Assembly: GCF_000143535.2 (NCBI RefSeq)
Contig: NC_037311.1
Span: 558,001 to 622,000 of the forward strand
From: Botrytis cinerea B05.10
Lineage: Eukaryota; Ascomycota; Leotiomycetes; Helotiales; Sclerotiniaceae
DNA length: 64,000 nt
Direction: 5' to 3'
This document shows, in pieces, positions 24,137-36,800 of this stretch (position 1 is the first letter of the stretch; every line of letters begins with the position of its first letter). Below the pieces are notes generated by a model that saw only the letters and a program-made list of their open reading frames with translations, was not told where the DNA came from and did no database searches. A program made the position numbers and the translations under genes.

Positions 24137-26211
24137 ATGTCACAACCCTTCCGCCGTATCAAGCGTCTTCTCATAGCCAACAGGTAATTACCAACCTCCT
24201 CTTATTCCTCTTTAAACTAACCCCCAAAAGAGGAGAAATAGCAACGCGTATTCTATCCACAGCACGCGAACTGAACATAGAAACCTACACTCTTTACACC
24301 ACCAACGACTCGTCACATACTCTCCACTCAACCCATTCCATTCAACTCCCATCTCCCTCTTCATATCTCGATATCTCAACTCTGATCTCTATTGTTCAAA
24401 AACACAATATTGATACTATTCACCCAGGCTATGGATTCCTCTCCGAATCTGCCGAGTTTGCAGAAAGAATGTGGAGAGAAGCTAATGCAATCGTGATTGT
24501 GCCTGGATCTCAAATCTTAGAAAGAACAGGTGATAAATTAATGGCGAGAAATCTTGCACAGGAATGTCACGTTCCTATTCTCCCAGCTCTTCAAGTCCCT
24601 ACAGATGATGTGTCTCAACTCCAGAGTTTTGCATCAGAGTTCGGTTATCCTATTATTATTAAAGCCGTAGATGGAGGAGGGGGTCGCGGTATCAGGATTG
24701 TGACAAGAGAAAACGAACTAGAAGAGATGCTAAAAGCAGCGTTAAGAGAAAGTCCAAGCAAGAAAGCTTTTGCAGAGAAAGCGGCCGTGGATGGATATAG
24801 ACATGTAGAAGTACAAATTATTGGCGATGGTAAAGGAGGAGTAAGACATCTTTGGGAGAGGGAATGTAGCGTTCAAAGAAGATTTCAAAAAGTAGTGGAG
24901 TTTGCTCCTTGTTCGATCACGGATAGGGGGGTTGTGGAGAAGGTCATCGAAAGTGCGTTGAGGATGGCCAGGAAGGTGGACTATTACTCGCTTGGAACTT
25001 TCGAATTTCTCGTTCGCCAATCACAGCCGCCGGAATTCTATTTTCTGGAAATCAATCCTCGTTTACAAGTCGAACATACAATTACCGAATCTCTGGCCTC
25101 TGGTATCGATCTCGTCAAAGTCCAGCTTCTTCTAGCTCAAGGAAATACTCTCTCATCTCTCATCTCTTCATCTCTTCCTTCGTCTCCATTAACACCACCA
25201 CAAATCCACTCTTTGCAACTGCGCATTACAGCCGAATCACCCTCTCAAAATTTCTCACTCAGCCCCGGAAAAATCTCATCCTCTTATTTTCCTTCTGGAA
25301 ACGGTATTCGAGTAGATACTCATCTAAATCCTTCAACCCCTGCAATCATTGGCACGGATTTCGATAGTCTACTAGCAAAGCTCATTATTACTGCACCTAC
25401 CTGGCAAGATATTGTTGCGAAAGCTAAACGAGCATTAGATGATACATATATCATTGGCATTGAAACAAATTTGGATTTGTTAAGAGCAATTATCGATAGT
25501 GATGCTTTTAGAAAGCAAAAATGCGATACGAGATGGTTAGAGAAAGAATTACCGGTGTTGCTCAAATCCGCCAAGAAGATAAGCGAGGGCTCGAAGCGTT
25601 CGGCAGTACCGGTGTTGACGAGCTCATTACCAACTTTACCATCTTCATCGAGTGTAGTGTTCCGTCCGAGAGATGCGTGGAATATCGAACTTAGTCCTGA
25701 TGAATCTTCCACCTCGGGTGATAAATCGGCGAAGTTGGCGCCGATTCCATATCACATGCAAATAACCCGCATTCTCACCAACAATTTTCCTTCATCTCTC
25801 AAAGCCAACATCTTATTCACTTCTCCGTCCTCCGCCACCACAAAATCAACCCCCTACATACTCTCGCTTACCTCCTCTTCAAACCCTACCTCCCAACAAT
25901 CTTCCCATCGTCTAGGTAACCCCCAAAATCCAAACCATATAACAACACCTTTCCCGGGAAAACTTATTGAAATTAACGTCGAGAAAGGAGATCAGATAGT
26001 AGCTGGCCAAACAATCTGTGTGATTAGACAGATGAAGATGGAAGTTGAAGTTAGGAGCCCAAGGAATGGGGTTGTGAGGTGGATTTTTGGGGATGGGGAG
26101 GAAGATCGTTGGGAAGAGGAGGTGGAGGGGGAGGATGTGGGGGTTGGGGTGCTGGTTTGTGAGTTGGAAGAAGATGAGGAGAGCGGAAATGTAAGGAAGA
26201 GTAAATTGTAA
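24137..26211 (+). CDS. acyl-CoA carboxylase, biotin carboxylase / biotin carrier (alpha) subunit
   Basis: Two exons, 24137-24183 and 24231-26211, encode 675 residues. The N-terminus (RRIKRLLIANRGEIATRI) is the start of the biotin carboxylase fold. The HPGYGFLSES motif, the glycine-rich ATP loop KAVDGGGGRG, and EINPRLQVEH follow in the expected order. After about residue 450 comes a Ser/Thr-rich linker and then a biotinyl domain in which Lys618 of RQMKMEVEV is the expected biotinylation site. A lipoyl/biotinyl-type acidic tail ends the protein. It would carboxylate its own biotin with ATP and bicarbonate (family knowledge) and hand it to the divergent neighbour. The 47-nt first exon ends inside the ANRGE motif, which fixes the splice. 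Confidence 0.93.
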
Positions 26212-27992
26212 ATCAAAAGATGGGCGTTTCTTTATCCTGTGGATGATGTAATGTTTTACATATGTGATAGATCTGTGACGCAAAGATCACATATTGATTA
26301 AACTGATAATACTCAATCAATCCTTGGAGCCAAGAATCAAAATTTAAAAAGTTAACTCTTACATACTAGCTATTCATACGTAGTCGATACACATGCAAGT
26401 GCATGCACCAGAGTGATGGTGAGGAAATTGCCGACAAACTAAATGAATCTACCTTAGACGTGAGGCTGAGATTGAACTCATCAGCACCTCAAGTGGAGGT
26501 GAAATATATACTTGGATGCTGAAAGTTCTGAGATTGAAATTAGCTGTTGTGATTGAAATCGGGGGTTGGAAGACGAATCGGCGAGAGTAGATACATTAAA
26601 GGAAGTAGGCAAGGTTACCGTGAGGGGGTTTTAGAATGTAATTCACTGAGATTTGTTTTAGAGTTATTGTTTGAAAGTGCGTAGCGAATTTTTGAGATTC
26701 TGACACTTTTCCTTACAAGAACTGCGAGATCGGGTACAAAACATCCTTAGAATCTGAAAGTACTAAACTATGATCTAATCGCTCGTAGAGTGCTTTTTTA
26801 TACTAGCTATGTATACGTGATCGCTCACGTGCGATTGTATAGCAATTGAGTGTGTTGCATGACACAGACTACATAAAGCCCTACAAGGGGACCTGGTGGA
26901 CATTAATATGGTGTGTACAGAAGCAGCAGAGCTGAAAAATTATTGAAAATTCAAAGGGATTCATCATATTGATGATTTGACATTAAACCCAAAGTGAAGC
27001 ATAAATATTTTGAGGTTGAAATTGGGGTTCGGTAAGAAGAATTCACCCGCTATGCTGGCTAACTGAACGGCTACATTCATTTTAGTGATCTTTCAATCCG
27101 GACACTTAAGGTAGGAGTGTTTAAAAGCTTTTCGAGTTTATGGACGGATACATATGCTGTATATATCAAAACTTACTCAGCATTAGCACCTTAAGAACAG
27201 TGTGCATGGAGGATTCAGTTGGGAAGTAAACTCTTCTGCGGAGTCGGAAGTCGGAACTAAGATGTTCGAGCATGGTCACCTGACCATGGACTTCATCGCC
27301 ATTTGGACTTAGCTTTGGGCAAAGCCTTTGTGTGGTCAAAACGGCATTATTGTGATCCTCATAGTTCTCGGTGCATGTTAGCTCGTACATCACTTGATTT
27401 CTTGCCCGGGGTTTATCTGATTCATCTTCGTAGCTGAACATTCTTACAAGCTCATTTACTGCGGATGCTATGCACAAAGTTAAGTGGCTGAAGTTCACAT
27501 GAATGCAGCATCAATCTCCATTTACCCCGCTTGCTCTTGACCTGATGCATCGCCGGATGTGTAGATTCTATACCCTCATTGGGTGCGGCTGAACAAAATA
27601 TCACCCATGCCTCTGAAACTATACACTATACCATTGGAGATAATCGTGAGAAGGGCGAATAGGAATTCCCAGACTTTAACCATACGAACGCTGAAAAACT
27701 ATGTGCTGGCCAATACTCTCAGGGTTATCATGCACCTCTACAAAACTGGCATTCTCTTAATCAAGAATCTGCAAGCCTCTACATAAAAGTGATATAATTC
27801 GAGGACTCCCGAAATCAGCGTTTTAGTAGGATTGCCACTATCGTGCGCCGCATTTAATAGCAGATTCCCAGAGAATATGAGTGTCTTTATTTCGAAATCA
27901 TCACATATATTTATGAAGATTGATGTGCCTTTGGTACTGTTTCTGACATAACTCTCCGACTAGGAATCCTCGTGATTCTGGCTCTCAATAGC
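26212..27992. other. intergenic region with one isolated candidate exon
   Basis: No complete gene. On the minus strand an open stretch of about 107 codons, 27498 down to about 27177, has ordinary amino-acid composition and ends at a perfect GTAAGT donor. It lacks an upstream ATG at its open end, and the possible downstream exon near 27062 gives an unrecognised tail. I treat it as a possible unannotated exon or gene remnant. Two TACTAGCTAT-starting stretches (26363 and 26803) look faintly alike. Confidence 0.35.
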
Positions 27993-30900
27993 ATGTCTGT
28001 AAACGTGATAGAAATAGACGAAAGGGTTGGGGAGAGAGGAAGGGAAAGGCTAAGGATAAGAATAAGGGAAATGGAAAGGGAAAGTGAAGTGGAACGGCAA
28101 AGGGAAAGGCTAAGGGAAAGGATGGAAAGAAGGACTCCGAGGTGGTCCGAAGACCCGCGTGAGTAAAGTTTCAGATTTCAGTCTTTTCGAGAACATTCTG
28201 GCTCATATTTATTCCTCTTCATTAGAACATCAAAAACGAGATTCCCGACTCATAAGTGCCGTCAAGAAGAATGCGATAACTATGGTGGCAGAGATTTTAT
28301 CCGATGTTGACACCACGATCGATGATACAGACCATCTTGGAAGAACAGCTCTTCACCACGCTGCCGAACTTGGCTTGCTTGACATGGTTCGTGTATTACT
28401 TGAGCATGCTGACCCTAACATACAAGATGAATTTGGATGTACGCCGTTATTTTATGCAGTGAAAGTCAGCTCTAACGGATCTGATATCACAGAGTTGCTT
28501 TTAGAAAATTATGCAAAGATCGATTTCCGTGATCATCGAGGCAAAACTGCACTCTATACTGCGTTAGAAGAAGACAAGCCGGCGGCTGAATGTTTGTTTA
28601 AAGAAGATAAAGTGACTCTTCTTGATGCAATTCGTATTTGCAGGAGGGTCGATAGCATCAAGGAACCCGCTATGAGAATAGTACTTGTCCTGCTGGATCA
28701 TGGTGTCGACGTTAACGTTACGGATGAAAATGGCTGGAATGCACTTCATTTCGCCTGTAAGAAAGGCAATTTGGCTATTGTCGAGTTACTGAAACATCAC
28801 AATTTCCTTTCTGTACAAAAAACATGTGATGGTCGAACTGCACTGCATATTGCATCTCAGGAGGGCGAAAACGAAATAGCTGGATTCCTTCTATCTCATT
28901 TCAAGGTGGACCAGAAAATTACAAACGAACGAAATTGGACACCATTACATTTTGCTGCAAAACACGGTAAAATAGAAGTTGCTAAGTGTCTAGTCAAGTG
29001 GCACGCCAGCTTGATGGCTCTAACGATGTCTGGGTATAATCCTGTACAAATTGCTTGTATGGAAGGGCATGATGAGTTGGCATACTTTTTGCTGGAACGC
29101 ATGAAGCCAGATCAGATATTTTCAGTACAAAATACTGACAACCATTCCATACTTCGCATTGCATCACGTTACGGGTGCATCAAGGTCGTGGAAAGGATAC
29201 TGGATCATTTGAAGAACCAAAATAATCTTCTTAAAACCTTATCAGAGTTGGATCAAGATTGTTCGGTGGTATACAACGCCATTGAGTATGGACATGAGCA
29301 CGTTGCTCTGTCTCTTCTGGAATCTGGAGGAAAGAGCGACGGAATCGATGCTGCTGGAAGAAACGCATTGCATGTAAGTATAACTGTACCCGTAAGAAAT
29401 ATGTTTGATGACATGCATAGAATATTTTTCGTGAAATATCATAAGGTGATGATACTGACTCTTCGGTGATATAGTGGGCTGCTCAGCATGGCCTTATCAA
29501 GGTAGTTGAACATCTTGCTTCATACGACAAAGAATTCAAGATCAAGCTTGGAAAGATTAATGCGTCTGGAAATAGTCCACTGCATTGTGCTGCAGAAGCT
29601 CGGCAGACACGTATACTCTTGTGCTTTCTGAAGTGTCAGTATGGCATTGAAGCCCAACCTACGGATATGGACACCAAAAGTTGGACTGCGTTGCATTGGG
29701 CAGCTTGGTATGATCGACTCGATGTTGTGAAATTGCTGGTCATCAATCGTGCGGATGTCGAAGGAAAAGATGCATCAGGACTAAGAGCCGCTGATATTGT
29801 TAAAAAAACCAGCCCGCATTTTGTTGAAATGATGGAGTGGCTAAACTTGCCAGAGCGGCATCCTACACTGCGTTCATCACCCGTCTTTTTGAGCAATCCA
29901 CTGTGCCTCGTCGGCGCCGAAGATATATGCAAGAACACCAAAGCATATGTTATGGCAGTGTTTCCCAAGGATGTGATAGTGAGGACTACATTCTCTGTCT
30001 ACAATGTTCTGTACGAGTTTGGGCCAGAGAGGATTATATCAGCTTCTGCAGACGTCTACCGCATTAACGACGCTCTTGAATTTAAATGGATACACCTGCC
30101 TTCTAACAACGTGAGTCTACACCCAAAAAATCATCAATGATAACAAAGATATTAACATTACTCTAATCAGAAAGAGTGGCTGAAGGTGAGAACATTGTAT
30201 CATATTTAAGGCCGATCTTGACCCATCATAGGACCTAACCCAGGCAGTTTATTATGATATAGCTGGCAATGAACTTAGAGCTTCAAGGAAATCATCCAAA
30301 GAAAGCCTAACATCTTCTAGTCGGTCCTCGTCTAGCCGACCTCTACAGACGTCTCATAATATGCAAGAAGAGGCTACCAAAGAGTGGAAAGCTCATTCGC
30401 CGCACGTGCTATCATACACTAGCGAGCCCCGCGGTGTAACCTACCTCGAAGAGAGTAGGGATGCACCCAAGGAGTATTCCAAAGTGAAGGGATTTGTCAA
30501 AGACTGTCTATCACAAAATGCCGGATCAAATAGTGCACGCTATCTCCAGCCGTTCTTTAAAGTAAGGACTCAGTACAAGTTTCCACATAATTTACTAAAC
30601 AAATAGTCTTTACGTCCGTCGGATAGTATCTCCGATCGCTCATATTACGATAAATCTTTCGGTTCCGGTTGGAAAGTTGGAATATCGGTACTCTACTCTG
30701 CTTCGATGACCACACCATGATGTTAACCATAGTTCCAGATACCGTACTTTTGCTTTTCCACAACGAAGCACCAAAGAGAGTTGCAGGAGGTCATGACACT
30801 GTCGAAGAGTCAAACCACGGCGTTTACGGGAGAGATTAGTTCCAATCTTGGGACACCTTTCGAAATTCGAAAACTTTGGGGAAATCGAATGATAAGGTGT

Positions 30901-32524
30901 TACAGACTAGCGGGAGGTGAGTCTGTTCATGTCCCAATTACTTTGGATCAGTATTATTATCACTCTTTGAAAGACGTACAGGCGAGAAATATTGACCAAG
31001 TCTTATTTCGGCATCAAAAGCGAATGGCTCCCACTGCTCTTGAAGAATGTGACTATCTTTTATGCATGGTTAATCAACTATGGGTCTATGTAGTCGATGA
31101 TGGTAAGTAAACTACCTCGTCGAGTCTGCGAGCCTGCATCGCTCATGAGATCTTACTTTTAGAAACAATCATCACGTCATGTGGGACGCAATGGGATGAC
31201 GAGTCAAACTTACAGAAAGCCATCACTGATCATTTTATAAACGATAAGGAGACACGGCCACGTATTTCCTCTTCTTTGGAAATGAGTGTTCTCGTTGCAG
31301 CCCTGTGCGCAAGGAAGTCAATTGACAGAGAAATTATCCTTGGGCAAGATAAACAAAACTTACTACATATTTTTGCATCTGCGATTTCCTCAGCAGTATG
31401 ATATTTCACGGATACTATATTCGCCAATCATAGTTCTAAGGTATACTGACGTTTATAGGCAGATAAAGAAGTACGCCTGTTCGAAAAATTTATGGAAATT
31501 TTAGATTTCGAAAGCCATACCGATCGAAATTTAGTTTATGATATCAGAAACGAAATCAATCTCCTCAAAGAAGTAAAAGACATACAAGATGAGCTAAATA
31601 TCATTAAAAAAGTACTCACACATCAGAACCAGGTCTTGGTTGATACATTTAAATTTCTTGAACGTCGGCGTTCACAAGAAAATTCCGGAGAGGCCAATCA
31701 TCTTTACGATGTTATAACGTACTATCGAAATTTGTGTGGTATTGAAATCGTGCTTGTAGAGGTGGAAAAACTTATCTATGATGCCAATGAAGTCCACAAA
31801 AATGTGAGTCTTTCTAATAAGTTTATGGAGTGGCCTAGCTAAGTTCGTGTTGATTAGATTAATCATCTATTGGAACTTCGACAGAAAGATGCAAACATTT
31901 CTGAGGCTAAGTGGACTCGTAAAGAGTCTGAAGATACAGCGAAACAAGGCAAGACGATTTTAGTATTCACTATCGTCACAATTATATTTGTGAGTGATTC
32001 TCTTCTTCCAGCCCAGGCTTAATATGGTAATGGGCTAATGTTGAGCACAGCTCCCAATAACATTTCTTACATCGTTATTCGCGCTGGACATCTCCAGTTT
32101 CCCCCATGATGAGTCCGGGAATCTTTCATATAGTCCTGGATGGGCCTTTTCAAGATTGCGTAAGTGCAAAAGGTGAGGGCTTTGATCAGATACTCCAATT
32201 TGCTAATGGTCTTTAGTTGGTATCACCGTCGCAGTCTCTGTTCCATTGATTGGTCTAGCGTTCTTTGTGAGTGAAGCTACCGAGATTTTCTCCCGCTTGC
32301 GAAAAGTTGCGAAAAGCGAAGTACCGATACAAGATAGGAACGGTTCTTCTGATAGCTTAGGAAATGATATAACAAGACATGCAACGACGGTGGCGCCTGA
32401 AAAATCTGAGGCAACCAGGTCTAGTCCTAGCAAATGGCCTCGGAGGGGCTTAGGTGCAGTCAGAAGAGTACTTGCAGGAAAACGTGGTAACGAGGAAGTT
32501 CCTGTCAATATAAGCGAGGCATAA
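27993..32524 (+). CDS. ankyrin-repeat protein with C-terminal CorA-like two-helix membrane domain
   Basis: Twelve exons: 27993-28158, 28226-29373, 29475-30110, 30171-30185, 30232-30561, 30607-30687, 30733-31102, 31163-31395, 31459-31803, 31858-31989, 32051-32159 and 32217-32524. All phases close to 1,290 residues. Residues 1-55 are Arg/Glu-rich. Ankyrin repeats (GRTALHHAAELG, GWNALHFACKKG, SWTALHWAAWYD types) span about 65-610. A linker leads to the fungal CorA-like module: LDQYYYHSL, MVNQLWVYVVDD, a coiled coil with EVKDIQDELNIIKKVL, then helices at about 1141-1163 and 1190-1206. The loop has ALD where CorA has GMN. Exon 4 is only 15 nt, and the 45-bp intron after exon 6 is short, so residues 765-800 are the least certain. 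The family is common in fungi and its function is unknown; ion transport is doubtful without GMN. Confidence 0.85.
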
Positions 32525-33871
32525 GATAAATTGCACAGAACACACACGAAGTCAAACTCTCAAGGGGCAGAATTTTATGATCATGGCAATTCGTATATGC
32601 ACTCGCAACAGGGGGGTTATTTGTTTAGTTTTTAGTTGAAGCGAGTTTCCTTTTTCCTGAATATTACACACTACGATCTACAATCACGCTCGAAAATTAT
32701 TACACAACGAGATCCCGTTATCTAGACTAAAGTAATCTTGGCATAAACATCCATGTAATTCCATCCTCTAAGTATTAGACTTGCAGTTAATACTTGCTCT
32801 TTAAATGAGGATTGGTATGTCGATCGTCACCACTTTCATTAGCGTCGACATACCCGATGCGGATTTTCGGGTCTTGCGGTACATGCGGAATTCTTCAATG
32901 CTAAATTGGAAATAATATTAGCATTGCAAGTATAAGAGAGTGTACTTAATACATATAATTGCAAAAGCATACTTGCAAAGTACACCAAGTGCGTGTATGA
33001 GTAGATATCAAACCGCCTGTTAATAACCACATCTAGCTCCGGACTGTGACGCGACAAACCTCGGAAGTAAAGCTTGCAGCCCCCTTTGACACATTTGGTT
33101 GCTTTGAAACTACTACAACGAAATGCCATTAAATTTGGCTTGCTATTTAGGAAATCACTTCACCTCAATTACGAAAGAAGTTGTATGATCTTGCAGATAT
33201 TCGAGAACGTAAAGTACAGTATCGAAATAGAGTTCTGCGCTAATGGATGGCTGATCGAAGAATCAGATGCACATTAATTGTTGAAGACTAGCATCAAAGG
33301 CATTTTAAAATGCCCAACTTCCAATGTTCGGTGCCTACGTCTATGTTCGAGATATGAATCGACGCGCATCTAGTTCATATACTTATATATTCTGCCCCTC
33401 ACTCGAATTAGCTTCTGCAAATTCATGCGCACCCAACCCCCTTTATAATTGTAATAATCTTAGCAGATAGTTTCCCGGCTTGAAATCCTATATTGTGATA
33501 GTCGGTACTGTGATCTGCTGGCTCTAATTTCACATGCCTTCGCTTTGAAACAAAGAATCAAAATGCTAAGAAGGCAACCAAGGCAATCAGAACAACGCCT
33601 ACAGCAATCTTCATCGTTAATCCTGTGGGCAGAGGAAATTTTGACATCAGGAGAGGTTGTAGAGGATCTTATTGAACTTGAAGTTTAAGTAGGCTCTGTG
33701 ATTGCCGTTGATTGAAAGTCTTTCATTTGCCAACATTGTATTCTATCTAGTGAGCTAAGCTATATACAAGAATAGGCAGTCGTTTAAGAATATTTCTAGG
33801 ACTCTACAGCCCTCGCTCAATCTTCTATACTAGGCTGAATGACTAAAGGACGTTCACCTACATACAGACAA
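32525..33871. other. intergenic between the ankyrin/CorA-like and HET genes
   Basis: Convergent 3' region. On the minus strand near 32820-33290 a few open stretches separated by splice-like signals read as protein-like, but no phase-consistent model could be built. A 29-codon hydrophobic frame at 33558-33647 is listed separately. No other feature seen. Confidence 0.4.
33558..33647 (-). CDS. possible 29-residue single-pass membrane peptide
   Basis: An ATG-to-TGA frame of 29 codons. A short polar start (MSKFPLPTG) is followed by a continuous run of about 18 hydrophobic residues ending at the stop. The composition is what a tail-anchored or single-pass micropeptide would show, but a frame this short can arise by chance. 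It lies downstream of the HET gene on the same strand; no link is demonstrated. Confidence 0.2.
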   Translation of the reverse strand: MSKFPLPTGLTMKIAVGVVLIALVAFLAF

Positions 33872-36800
33872 TTACTCATCTGTAGTAGCGGTCTTGACTC
33901 CCTCCTCTAGAATGATGGTATGCTTTGCTTGGTGCTCCAACAACAGCCTCATTCCTTCCTGTCCAAGTCTCTCATTCCTTCTTGCAGCCTTCAATACCTC
34001 TTCAGTAATAATGACTTCTTCTCGTTTCTTCAATATAAGTTCTATAATCTCCTTTCCATGATATCCATTGCCTGCTGCAGCCTTCAATACCTCTTCAGTA
34101 ATAATGACTTCTTCTCGTTTCTTCAATATAAGTTCTATAATCCCCTTTCCATAATATCCATTGCCTGCTGCAGCCTTCAATACCTCTTCAGTAATAATGA
34201 CTTCCCCTCGTTTCTCCAATATAAGTTTCATAGTACTCTCTCCATAACAAGTGCTTACTGCAGCCTTCAATACCTCTTCAGTAATAATGACTTCCCCTCG
34301 TTTCTTCAATATAAGTTCCAATATCTTCTCTCCATTGTAATTGCTTGCTGCAGCCTCCAATACCTTTTCAGTGATTATTATTTCTTCTCGTTTCTCCAAT
34401 ATAAGTTCCAATATCTTCCCTCCATTGTAATTGTGTGCTGCAGCGTTCAATACCTCTTCAGTAATAATGACTTCCCCTCGTTTCTTCAATATAAGTTCCA
34501 ATATCTTCTCTCCATAATAATTGTTTGCTGCAGCCTTCAATACCTTTTCAGTGATTATTATTTCTTCTCGTTTCTCCAATATAAGTTCCAATATCTTCCC
34601 TCCACTGTGATTGCTTGCTGCAGCCTTCAATACTTCTTCAGTAATAATAATTTCTTCTCGTTTCTCCAATATAAGTTCCATAATATCCTCTCCTGCATAT
34701 TCATTGCTTGCTATAGCCTTCAATGCCTCTTCAGTGATTATTATTTCTTCCCCTCGTTTCTCCAATATAAGTTTCATAATACTCTCTCCATAATAATTAC
34801 TTGCTACAGCCTTTACCACCTCTTCTGTAACTTCAACATTGTCCCTTTTCAGTTCCAACAAAAGTTTCATCATTTTATGACTACTTAAATTTCCAACTTT
34901 TATCATATCTTCCTCGCTTATTTGATCGTTGTTTTCGATTTGGTTCGATAGTCTTGTGATAAATTTCCTGTGATTTTGTGGGGACAATTCCGCTAGCATG
35001 TAAACCAACCCTAGCCTTGCCATGCTGCTCAATGTAGCGCGGTGATTTATCCCCTGGAAACCCTTTCTTGTTTCTATTACTTGCAAGAAAAGATTCTCTG
35101 CTAGCATCTGTTTATTTTTCTCACGATATATCCATGCAAGGCTTTCTTTTAATGCCAACATATCTAAACTCTCTCTTTCAAGAACTCCCTCGTAATTTGC
35201 TACCTGTATCTGAAGTATATTTTTTGCCTTTTCGTAGTTTCTTGTGTCTCCTAAAGCAAGTGCTACATTTATTGAATTGACTGTTTTGTTTGTATCCATC
35301 TTTGGATACTCTAGCATTGAGGTATACCTCTCAGTTATATCTTCATCTTCCACTTGACCTTGTAAGCTCTCTGGGCCTTTCTCCCAGTTCCAGATAAGTA
35401 GAAAATCACGCGAAAATCCCTTCATCGATAGTAAGGGACGCAGAGACTTAAACCATTCGCCCTTTTTTTGTATTTTATCTTGCAAAGTAACTGCAATTAC
35501 AATAATAGAAAAGTGATCCTTATATGCTCTGATGATAGATGGTTTTGAAGCTCCTTGTAAAAGGCAAACGAGATCACCTTGTCGGATAGGTTTTGCTGAA
35601 GCATGTAGAAGCCAGCGAGTGGTGTGCTCTTTGTTGTCGAATTCTGACTGATTGTTGGAAACGATAGATACGTATTGTCTATCGTACCTGGTACTATCAG
35701 CATCTATTGAGAATACATGGCCAATGACATAGCCTTTGCTCTCAATTAATACTATTTCCTTGTCCTCCCAAGCTTTTACAGATACATCTTTGAAGAGGAC
35801 AAATTTAACAAGTCGCTCCAAGAGTGTCGTCCATGTAACCCTATAGTCAGGCGATAGACCAGCTACGTTAGAAGTATCAAAACTCATGCTAAGTAAGGCA
35901 TATATCTTGTCGTGGAGTTTAGTGGCCATGCGGGTATGGTACATGTCTATCAGCTCGCCTAGAGAAAGTGCGCCTGATGACCTAATTGCATATTTCGGCC
36001 GGAAAATTGCTCCTCTTATCAGGTAAATCACTGGACGGATCAAATTTGGCAGTTCTGAATGGTTTTTATAGAAGAGCTGACCGAAACCTATGCTGAAGGT
36101 ATGTCCATCTATTGATGCAGAACCGCACATTATCAGGATTTGTTGAGCGAAGCCGACCTCTTGAAGAACCTGCACCGAGTTTTATTAGTAGTTTTCTTAA
36201 ACATCATCGAAGTTAAATTAACTTGCCCAGATACGTTGAAACCATGGTCGTTTGAGCAATTCCAAAATTCCCCTCTGGCTCGTTCCATTGATTCCCTCCG
36301 ATTCAGCTTCTGGGGATTCACCTCGTGTAGATTCAACTTCCACAGATTCAGCTTCTACAAAATCTCCTTCTGCGGATTCGCTTTCTACGGATTCGTCTTC
36401 TGCGGATTCGCTTTCTACGGATTCGTCTTCTGCGGATTCATCTTCTGCCGCAACACGTATACTTTCGAGTGCTTGATCACTATCATCTGTCGCTTCACCA
36501 AGATAAACAATTACGCGGTTTGCTAGGCCAAAAATCTTCGCCATCAATTGAATCTGGTGGCTCTTCTCTGTGTTATCTTCTTGATTGATACAAATAGAAT
36601 CCACCCATATGATTCTTTCAAAATTGCGATCTCGAAGATGTAACAGTGCAGCATAAAGATTTGCTGTAACAGATAGAGAACGATTGTTGACATAGACAAC
36701 TTTAAGGTTCTCCAGGCTACCCCATACGTAGGATAAAGCTTCATATAGATGAATCCCCCTGTCTGATTCTCGAAGAGAATAATCATGAAGTCGGCAATGT

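Noticed and set aside
26361..27110. two TACTAGCTAT-starting stretches that seem to be diverged duplicates
   Set aside because: Only short matches in similar order. I could not define ends, so chance or AT-rich similarity is as likely.
28159..28225. GTG start for the ankyrin protein at 28159
   Set aside because: GTGAGT here is a splice donor. An upstream ATG exon (27993-28158) joins in phase to an exon starting at 28226.
32819..33290. small spliced gene on the minus strand
   Set aside because: Open stretches and splice-like signals exist, but no combination kept one frame through all exons.
33920..34888. 322-codon open frame on the plus strand
   Set aside because: It is the antisense of the HET repeat array. 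The 90/93-bp periodicity keeps the opposite strand open, and the predicted protein is a low-complexity Phe/Ser repeat.
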